Shown here in pieces: positions 1 through 5,834 of a stretch of DNA of 9,374 bases. Origin of the DNA: Bacteroidia bacterium (lineage in GTDB: Bacteria > Bacteroidota > Bacteroidia > UKL13-3); contig JAKRSG010000269.1 of NCBI GenBank assembly GCA_022402405.1, positions 1-9,374 of the forward strand. The letters are read 5' to 3'. The notes under the pieces are model-generated. The model saw nothing but the letters and a program-made list of their open reading frames with translations. It did no database searches and was not told where the DNA came from. Position numbers and translations under genes: made by a program. Positions within the stretch are counted from its first letter, which is position 1. Every line of letters begins with the position of its first letter.

Positions 1-992
1 ATAGCCTCATGCGCTTCTTGCGCACTATCATTCTTAGTAGTATATCGCATTGGTCTGCTGTACTTCTCTCCGAAGTTTGCACTGATATAATTCTTAGCGC
101 TAGCAATAGCCATTTCAGATAGGTTTACGCTATCTGTTCTCATATAAGTAATTAATCCATGCTCATATAATTTCTGAGCAATGCTCATGGTTGTACTTAC
201 ACCATAACCCATTTTTCTGCTCGCTTCTTGCTGCAAGGTAGAAGTTGTAAAAGGAGGTGCAGGAGATTTTTCACTAGGCTTTACTTCTAAATTTTTAATG
301 GTGAACTGTGCATTTTTACAACTCTCTAGAAAAGCTTGAGCCTCCTTTTCTGTCTCAAATCTCTTGCCTAATTCGGCTTCCATTTGCTTGCCACCAACCG
401 AAAATAATGCCACAATTCGGAAAGCCGACTGATAAGTAAAAGCATTAATTTCACGTTCTCTATCTACTATTAGTTTTACGGCAACAGATTGAACTCTACC
501 TGCACTTAAATTAGATTTAACTTTCCTCCATAGTACCGGTGATAGTTCAAAACCTACCAATCTATCTAATACTCTTCTAGCCTGTTGTGCATCTACCAAA
601 TTCTTATCAATTCCTCTAGGATTCTCTATGGCTTTCAAAATCGCAGGCTTGGTAATCTCATGAAATACTATCCTTCTGGTCTTTTGTTCCTCAAGTTTTA
701 ATACCTCACTTAAATGCCAGCTAATAGCCTCTCCCTCGCGGTCCTCATCGGATGCTAACCAAACCAAATCAGCTTCTTTTGCTAGTTTTTTTAACTCGGC
801 AACAATTGCCTTTTTATCGTCGTTTACCTCGTAGGTTGGGGTAAAATTACCTTTTACATTTATAGCATCATCCCCTTTGGCTAAATCTCTTATATGTCCA
901 AAACAACTTTTTACTGTGTATGAACTCCCCAAAAACTTCTCAATAGTTTTAGCCTTTGCAGGCGACTCCACAATTACAAGATTCTTACTCAT
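1..992 (-). CDS. topA: DNA topoisomerase I, N-terminal part (runs off the left edge)
   Basis: Type IA topoisomerase that relaxes negatively supercoiled DNA by cutting and rejoining one strand through a 5'-phosphotyrosine link. I translated 330 complete codons from an ATG at 992-990 with no interruption. The TOPRIM domain opens the protein: residues 5-13 carry the conserved Glu9 (IVESPAKAK), and residues 81-91 hold the metal-binding acidic cluster SDEDREGEAIS (Asp82, Asp84, Glu86). The catalytic tyrosine is Tyr283 in GLITYMRTDS, followed by the QEAHEA motif at 325-330, where the window cuts the gene. The C-terminal gate remainder and any zinc-finger or lysine-rich tail are outside. No Shine-Dalgarno sequence precedes the start; the next upstream ATG (1010-1008) is followed directly by TGA, which supports the chosen start. 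A terminator separates it from the protease gene, so it is probably its own transcription unit. Identification is secure. Confidence 0.97.
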   Translation of the reverse strand, partial: MSKNLVIVESPAKAKTIEKFLGSSYTVKSCFGHIRDLAKGDDAINVKGNFTPTYEVNDDKKAIVAELKKLAKEADLVWLASDEDREGEAISWHLSEVLKLEEQKTRRIVFHEITKPAILKAIENPRGIDKNLVDAQQARRVLDRLVGFELSPVLWRKVKSNLSAGRVQSVAVKLIVDREREINAFTYQSAFRIVALFSVGGKQMEAELGKRFETEKEAQAFLESCKNAQFTIKNLEVKPSEKSPAPPFTTSTLQQEASRKMGYGVSTTMSIAQKLYEHGLITYMRTDSVNLSEMAIASAKNYISANFGEKYSRPMRYTTKNDSAQEAHEA

Positions 993-1040
993 CTTTACTT
1001 TTTCTCACATTTTAAAAACCCATATTTCTTTGCTAAAACG

Positions 1041-1072
1041 CAAAAAATATCGGGCACAATATCCGAATTCAA
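1041..1072 (-). promoter_or_regulatory. Candidate Bacteroidota-type promoter for topA
   Basis: Reading the minus strand, a TTG at 1072-1070 is followed by a 20-base spacer and TATTTTTTG at 1049-1041. This resembles the Bacteroidota primary sigma consensus (-33 TTG or TTTG, about 19-21 bases, -7 TAnnTTTG), except that the -7 box has one extra base. It sits between the terminator and the topA start and would give a leader of roughly 40 bases. The region is AT-rich, so a chance match is quite possible. Confidence 0.28.
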
Positions 1073-1087
1073 TTTCTTAAAAAAAAC

Positions 1088-1113
1088 AAAAAGCCGCTTA
1101 TAAGCGGCTTTTT
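1088..1113. terminator. Bidirectional rho-independent terminator between the protease gene and topA
   Basis: A perfect 26-base palindrome centred at 1100/1101: an A5 run, GCCGCTTATAAGCGGC, then a T5 run. As RNA it folds into an 11-bp stem with six G/C-containing core pairs (GCCGCT/AGCGGC) and a TATA loop. On the minus strand it is followed by further T's (TTTTTGTTTTTTTT through about 1079), so it fits termination of the transcript arriving from the protease gene, whose stop codon ends 17 bases earlier. The plus-strand reading also ends in a T-run, so it could block antisense transcription too. Confidence 0.9.
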
Positions 1114-1130
1114 ACGTTTAAATTGAGTAT

Positions 1131-2969
1131 TTATTCTACCCACATTTTATGAACAAAGGTCCCAGTTTCTGTCTTTACACTTACAAAATACAATCCTGAA
1201 TCTAAGCTTTTTACATCTAAATCTAACTCCTTTTCTCCTTCACTCATCTTACCTGCAAAAACATCCATTATTTTTTTTCCTTGAATATCTAAAATACTTA
1301 TCTCAAATAATTGATTTTTGGTGTTAGTTAAGGTAATCTTACTTAATCCTTGACTTGGATTAGGAAATAATTTAAAATCCATAGAACGTTTTACTTGTTC
1401 TCCAATACTTGTTGGTTCATCCACCCTAAACTCATCAAAATAAATATTGTTACCGCGCAATGATTGTAACTCAAAACGCACTCTCAAATTAGTATACGAT
1501 TTGTAAGGTGTTAAGTCTATTGTAAACTTTTTCCACTCATTTGTATTCGGTGTAAATGGGTCGGTAGAAGTTGGTCCAGATGACAACTCAGCAGATAAAA
1601 TAGTTCTAGCTAATATCTCTGTTCTACCATAATTATCAGAAATAAAAACTCTTAATCTATCTCCACTAGCTGTACTTCTTCTGGCATAAGAGGTATAAAA
1701 ACTTAAAGTAGGATTTTGTAACGAAGTAATATCCATACTTGGCGATGCAAAAGCGTTTCTAACATTGGTTCTCCAAGTTTTTAAATTCATGGCAGCCATA
1801 CATCCTGAACCTACCAAACTAACACTGTTGTTTATCTGCCAACCGCTGTCTCCAGGGCACATATAGTTTTCTTGAACCCAACCACTACCTGCTAAACTAG
1901 TAACATCAAATCCAAAATAATAAGGTGCCTTTAAAGTAGATGGAGTTAAGGTTCTATATGTTCCATCTGCATTGATTCCGGCTGCATTTAAATTACCTGT
2001 ACTATATATATTTGATCTGTATAAAGGCATCATCGTGTTTATTCTGGCTTTCTGACCAGCAGTGAACATATTCATACAATTGCCATCTGCATAATCCATG
2101 TAGTTCTTTACTAAATCTGGCAAATTAGGTACATCATTTGTGCACGAATTTCTAGAACTCGGACAACCAGTAGTAGCAGTAGAAACAGGCGGTGTGTCGC
2201 ATACTTGGTCGCCCTGACTAGCACAGGTAGTGCTTGTACCTCCTACACATCCACCTTGAAATGGATGGTATAATCCAACCCAATGACCAGCTTCATGAGT
2301 AAATGTTCTGCCTTGTTGCGACAAATCAGAATTTTCTACCACACCCATTTGATCTGCACGCATCATAACACCATCGGTGCTGGTTTGTGAGTTTAATTGA
2401 AACGGAAACTGCGCATACCCTAACACAATAGTTCCTGGCTGACCACCAGAATTATTTATGGTATTTACCACCCAAACATTAAAGTATTTTCTTGCATCCC
2501 AATAACTAATCGATTTCTGAGGATCACGCGCATTATCGGTTCCCACATTATAAATTCTATTAACACCGTTTGTAGGCAACCCATTTGGAGTAAATTGAGC
2601 TAATCTAAATTCAATCTCAATATCGCTTGCTAATGGGTCTGTGCTAGAACCACCATTTGTTCCAGATATCTTTCTAAAATCTTCGTTTAAAACACGAATG
2701 GCGTCATTCAATTGCGCCTGAGATAAATTTTCCATTCCGTATTTATGTATCACATGAAACACAACAGGGATATATCTAACCGTATTTTTTTTATTTTGAA
2801 TAGGCATTTGAGCAGCTATTTCACCAGCTCTTTGTTGTTCCTTAGCCACCTCAGGAAACTGCTTAAGGCTTTCTAAAAACATCTCATCTGTAACGCACTT
2901 TTGCACCACTTGAGAATTTACAAACTGAGTTACTAAAAGCGCTACAGCTGTTATCAAAAATTTCTTCAT
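1131..2969 (-). CDS. Secreted M43 (pappalysin-type) zinc metalloprotease with T9SS sorting domain
   Basis: A 612-residue exported protease. Residues 1-19 form a Sec signal peptide (MKKF start, hydrophobic core ITAVALLVTQFV, probable cut after NSQ or close by). The catalytic domain spans about 60-320. The metzincin motif HEAGHWVGLYH at 225-235 supplies zinc ligands His225, His229 and His235 and the catalytic Glu226. The M43-typical CDTPP is at 257-261 and the Met-turn NYMDY at 289-293. Several cysteines (241, 249, 257, 269, 276, 298) could form disulphides. Residues about 345-515 look like a beta-sandwich module ending in NNIYFDEFRVDE. Residues about 530-612 are a type A C-terminal sorting domain starting LFPNP (534-538), so the protein should leave the cell or become surface-anchored through T9SS. 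The substrate is not predictable. It lies 42 bases after aroC with no convincing terminator between, so read-through from the operon is possible. The family call is firm. Confidence 0.93.
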   Translation of the reverse strand: MKKFLITAVALLVTQFVNSQVVQKCVTDEMFLESLKQFPEVAKEQQRAGEIAAQMPIQNKKNTVRYIPVVFHVIHKYGMENLSQAQLNDAIRVLNEDFRKISGTNGGSSTDPLASDIEIEFRLAQFTPNGLPTNGVNRIYNVGTDNARDPQKSISYWDARKYFNVWVVNTINNSGGQPGTIVLGYAQFPFQLNSQTSTDGVMMRADQMGVVENSDLSQQGRTFTHEAGHWVGLYHPFQGGCVGGTSTTCASQGDQVCDTPPVSTATTGCPSSRNSCTNDVPNLPDLVKNYMDYADGNCMNMFTAGQKARINTMMPLYRSNIYSTGNLNAAGINADGTYRTLTPSTLKAPYYFGFDVTSLAGSGWVQENYMCPGDSGWQINNSVSLVGSGCMAAMNLKTWRTNVRNAFASPSMDITSLQNPTLSFYTSYARRSTASGDRLRVFISDNYGRTEILARTILSAELSSGPTSTDPFTPNTNEWKKFTIDLTPYKSYTNLRVRFELQSLRGNNIYFDEFRVDEPTSIGEQVKRSMDFKLFPNPSQGLSKITLTNTKNQLFEISILDIQGKKIMDVFAGKMSEGEKELDLDVKSLDSGLYFVSVKTETGTFVHKMWVE

Positions 2970-3011
2970 GTATTAAAATTAAAGTCTTACTTTAGTGTAT
3001 AAACAACAAAT

Positions 3012-4100
3012 TTAGGCAAAAGGTTGCACTTTTACCGCAGCATTCCTCAAATAATGGTCAACCAACACCAAAGCTGCCATAGCTTCAACAATCGGAATAG
3101 CCCTTGGAACCACGCATGAATCATGTCGGCCCTCTATAGAAAATTTTACTTCTTTCAGACTATTGGTAACACTTTCTTGCTCACTTTTTATGGAGGCAAC
3201 AGGCTTAAATGCTACCCTAAAATAAATATCCTCACCATTACTTATTCCTCCTTGCACACCGCCGCTGTTATTGGTTTTGGTTCGAACCGAATTATTTTCT
3301 AGCGTAAATGAATCGTTTTGCTCACTGCCTTTTAGCAGTACCGAATCAAAACCTAAACCAATATCAAAGCCTTTAACGGCATTAATACTTAACATTGCTT
3401 TGCCTAAATCGGCATGAATCTTATCAAAAACCGGCTCTCCTAATCCAAGTGGAGCTCCCGAAATTACACAGCTTATAACGCCTCCCAAACTATCGCCGTC
3501 TGCCTTTGCTTGTAATATAGCTTGCTCCATAAGTGCAGCCGTTTCTGGCTCCGGACAACGAACTATGTTGTTTTCGGTGGCATCTAAATCGAGTAAAAAA
3601 TAAGGTTTCGAAACTTTTATAGAATGTACTTGAGATACATAGGCTTGGATTTTTACCCCAAGCTTTTTTAATATCATTTTAGCAAAAGAACCTGCTATTA
3701 CCCTTGCAACAGTTTCTCTAGCCGATTGCCTTCCTCCGCCTCTGTGATCCCGAATGCCATATTTAGTTTGGTAAGTATAATCCGCATGTGAAGGCCTAAA
3801 AATATCTTTTAAAGTATTGTAATCAGAGGATTTTACATCCTTATTCCTAACAATAATTGAAATGGGTGTACCCAATGTTTTTCCTTCAAAAACACCACTT
3901 AAAATCTCAAATTCTTCCGACTCATTTCGGGGTGTGCTAATGTTACTTTGCCCTGGTTTTCTTCTTTGTAAATCTTTTTTTATAAGATCAAAATCTACCT
4001 CAATATTTGGCAAACAACCATCAATAACTAGTCCAATGGCCGGGCCATGACTCTCGCCAAAAGTAGTAATCGTAAATATTTTACCAAAAGAATTACCCAT
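3012..4100 (-). CDS. aroC: Chorismate synthase
   Basis: Cytosolic enzyme converting 5-enolpyruvylshikimate-3-phosphate to chorismate, the last common step towards aromatic amino acids, folates and quinones; it needs reduced FMN. Full length at 362 residues, as expected for the family. All three family signatures are visible: GESHGPAIG with His18 near the N-terminus (15-23), RPSHADYTYQTKYG at 102-115 with the second catalytic-type His105, followed by RDHRGGGRQSARET (117-130), and RHDSCVVPRA near the C-terminus (325-334). The RRKPGQS segment at 46-52 is also typical. The ATG lies inside the end of the upstream mksE-like gene (8-bp overlap), and a GGAG nine bases before it suggests translational coupling. 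Its location behind a condensin-like module has no obvious metabolic logic. Identification is secure. Confidence 0.98.
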   Translation of the reverse strand: MGNSFGKIFTITTFGESHGPAIGLVIDGCLPNIEVDFDLIKKDLQRRKPGQSNISTPRNESEEFEILSGVFEGKTLGTPISIIVRNKDVKSSDYNTLKDIFRPSHADYTYQTKYGIRDHRGGGRQSARETVARVIAGSFAKMILKKLGVKIQAYVSQVHSIKVSKPYFLLDLDATENNIVRCPEPETAALMEQAILQAKADGDSLGGVISCVISGAPLGLGEPVFDKIHADLGKAMLSINAVKGFDIGLGFDSVLLKGSEQNDSFTLENNSVRTKTNNSGGVQGGISNGEDIYFRVAFKPVASIKSEQESVTNSLKEVKFSIEGRHDSCVVPRAIPIVEAMAALVLVDHYLRNAAVKVQPFA

Positions 4101-4641
4101 TTACATGTACTCCATTTTCCATTTCATTGTTAAGCTTTCCCTTCGCAAAATCGGCTGCAAAATCTATGAAAACCTTATACGCTTGAGTAAAAGTAAAACG
4201 AACATCCCCATTTCTTTCTACAATATTTCTGCGCGCCAAAGTTCTAACAAAATCTCGCCTAGCCTCGTTGTTCTTTAACTGATTATTGGCAGCAATTAAC
4301 TCTGCATAGGCACTGTTTTCGAAATAGGAATCTACCTTCTCCATTTCAAATTCGGCAAACTGAATTTCTTCCAAGAAATTCTTACCATCCTTATCAAGTT
4401 CATAACTCAACACCGCAAAAAATAAACAAATATCTCTGCTCAATTGCTCGGCTGTTTCATAACTTAGTAAATAGGCATAGTCGCTTTTTATTTCTAATGC
4501 ATAAGAAAAACTCTCTTTGAAAAACTGCTCATAAAAAGAACTTTGCTCTTTTAAAGATACAAACTTTGGATCACTGGCAAGTATAAACTTACCACTCATT
4601 AAATCGTTTACTATCTCTTTATGAAATCTAGGATAATCCAT
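4093..4641 (-). CDS. MukE/MksE-like small condensin subunit
   Basis: A 182-residue soluble protein without signal peptide or membrane segment. In MukBEF/MksBEF complexes the E subunit is a small dimeric winged-helix protein that binds the kleisin. What can be seen: a helix-rich N-terminal half starting with IVNDLMSGKFILASD (10-24), which resembles the opening of MksE/MukE proteins where a short helix is followed by a G-x-F-I turn; a central helical part with LLSYETAEQLSRDICLFF (58-75); and a second winged-helix-like part (about 120-168) with RRDFVRTLARRNIVER followed by strand-like VRFTFTQAY. It overlaps the kleisin-like gene upstream by 14 bp and aroC downstream by 8 bp, so it is translated as part of a tight operon. 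The assignment depends on context, size and fold pattern more than on a diagnostic motif; an unrelated winged-helix partner of the ATPase is the main alternative. Confidence 0.65.
   Translation of the reverse strand: MDYPRFHKEIVNDLMSGKFILASDPKFVSLKEQSSFYEQFFKESFSYALEIKSDYAYLLSYETAEQLSRDICLFFAVLSYELDKDGKNFLEEIQFAEFEMEKVDSYFENSAYAELIAANNQLKNNEARRDFVRTLARRNIVERNGDVRFTFTQAYKVFIDFAADFAKGKLNNEMENGVHVNG
4110..4113 (-). promoter_or_regulatory. Shine-Dalgarno-like site for aroC
   Basis: GGAG on the minus strand, nine bases before the aroC ATG and inside the last codons of the preceding gene. Most other starts in this window have no such purine box, as is usual in Bacteroidota, so it may help re-initiation at the overlapping aroC start. 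A four-base match can arise by chance. Confidence 0.4.
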
Positions 4642-5824
4642 ATTTGTTAATTTTTAATTTTGGTACTCGTAAGGTCATTTGGGTAGTATTTATAAGCTGT
4701 TTATCCGATACATTATCCAACTCAATGCTAATTCCGTCTTCAAAAAGCAAAGCGGTTAAGGCAAAGAATTTGTCCGTTTCAATTTGTTTATAATCGGTTT
4801 TTAAGGTCAAACCGCACCACTCAAAAAAACTATCTAATGGTAGCTGATTCATTAATTTATTCTTGTATAAATCTTTGTTAAAAACCCATTTATCACTTAA
4901 CATCATTGGCTCCTCTAAAATGATGGTTTCATCGATAGCAAACTGCTCCAAATATTCTTTGGCGTTTAAGTACATATCGTTGCTATATGGATAAACTCTT
5001 TCCATTTTAAACACTTTTGGAAGCGGTGCTTTATGTGGGGCTTTTAAGAATTCAATCCAGCCAGTTAGTATGATAGATTCTGTTCTAATTCGCTCTATTA
5101 ATGGCAATAATTCATTGGTAAGCAACTTAGATTGTTTAAGTAAATCATCGTTGGTCTGAACCAAAAAATTATAGGTCTTCTCAAACTGCAAACGAATTTG
5201 TTCATCATCAAAATTAAGTCGGCGAACGTTTACATATTGCGAAATATCAAACAATTTATTAGTGATAGAATCGGCATGATTGATATCCAAAATATTGTTT
5301 AATGGCGTAATGTAATAATCAATCCAAAAGCTGGCTTTGCGAACTTTCTCTTGATAATCTAGCTTCTCTACATTCGATTTTAACTCACGAGTTTCGTTCA
5401 ACAATCGGATGGTATTCTTTTCAACGGCCTCGCCAAACTCCTTGATTTCATTGTATAAATCGCTAATTCTCTGACTTAATATAAGCTTATCTTTGGAGAT
5501 GCCCTCTCTTATTTTTCGGAATAAAATACTAATTGATTGCTCGTATTTTTGAATAGTCTCCGGCAATAGCGGACGAAATTCATTAAGGATAAACTCAAAT
5601 AATTTATAATAAGTATCCCTAAACTCGAAATCATCCCCAAGTTTTCTTACAATTTTATATTCTAATAACTGCGTTAACACATCATCTTGTCGCTCCTTAA
5701 ACACCTCTTGCAAGCGCTCTTTGCGAATGATATTATCCTCAGATTGTATATCAAATAAATCTTTCAGCGTATCAAAATGCGCCGCTAAAAAATTCAATAT
5801 CGATTTTGGTTCAGCCTTAATCAT
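4628..5824 (-). CDS. MukF/MksF-like kleisin subunit of an SMC-type complex
   Basis: A 398-residue soluble protein. Kleisins of the MukF/MksF/JetA group bridge the heads of the SMC-like ATPase and carry winged helices at the N-terminus. Here residues about 30-85 read as a winged helix: recognition-helix-like ERQDDVLTQLLEYKIVRKLG, then a strand pair DDFEFRDTYYKLFEFI. Residues about 90-260 are almost entirely helical with heptad-like runs (for example 105-160, SDLYNEIKEFGEAVEKNTIR region), fitting the kleisin middle region. The C-terminal 130 residues are mixed alpha/beta with VPKLKI at the end, possibly the C-terminal winged domain that docks on the ATPase. It begins 10 bases after the ATPase stop and overlaps the small subunit by 14 bp. 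The length is close to that usual for MukF-type proteins (about 400-450). I found no single diagnostic motif, so function is inferred from architecture and neighbours. Confidence 0.66.
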   Translation of the reverse strand: MIKAEPKSILNFLAAHFDTLKDLFDIQSEDNIIRKERLQEVFKERQDDVLTQLLEYKIVRKLGDDFEFRDTYYKLFEFILNEFRPLLPETIQKYEQSISILFRKIREGISKDKLILSQRISDLYNEIKEFGEAVEKNTIRLLNETRELKSNVEKLDYQEKVRKASFWIDYYITPLNNILDINHADSITNKLFDISQYVNVRRLNFDDEQIRLQFEKTYNFLVQTNDDLLKQSKLLTNELLPLIERIRTESIILTGWIEFLKAPHKAPLPKVFKMERVYPYSNDMYLNAKEYLEQFAIDETIILEEPMMLSDKWVFNKDLYKNKLMNQLPLDSFFEWCGLTLKTDYKQIETDKFFALTALLFEDGISIELDNVSDKQLINTTQMTLRVPKLKINKYGLS

Positions 5825-5834
5825 TTTTTACTAC

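Noticed and set aside
1..992. The TOPRIM protein as a JetD-like nuclease of the condensin module
   Set aside because: Its motifs (IVESPAKAK, SDEDREGEA, ITYMRTDS, QEAHEA) are those of topoisomerase I, and a terminator separates it from the operon.
877..1080. Plus-strand reading frame of 67 codons over the start of topA
   Set aside because: It is antisense to the well-supported topA N-terminus and shows no recognisable protein features.
2980..2994. Small inverted repeat TAAAGT-CTT-ACTTTA between aroC and the protease gene
   Set aside because: The stem is only 6 bp, almost all A/T, and is not followed by a clean T-run, so it is not a credible terminator. An operator role cannot be supported from one copy.
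2970..3010. Possible promoter for the protease gene (TTTG at 3010-3007)
   Set aside because: No TAnnTTTG box stands at the right distance; the closest match, TAAGACTTTA, has the wrong internal spacing.
3862..4050. Plus-strand reading frame of 62 codons inside aroC
   Set aside because: Antisense shadow of the conserved aroC N-terminal region.
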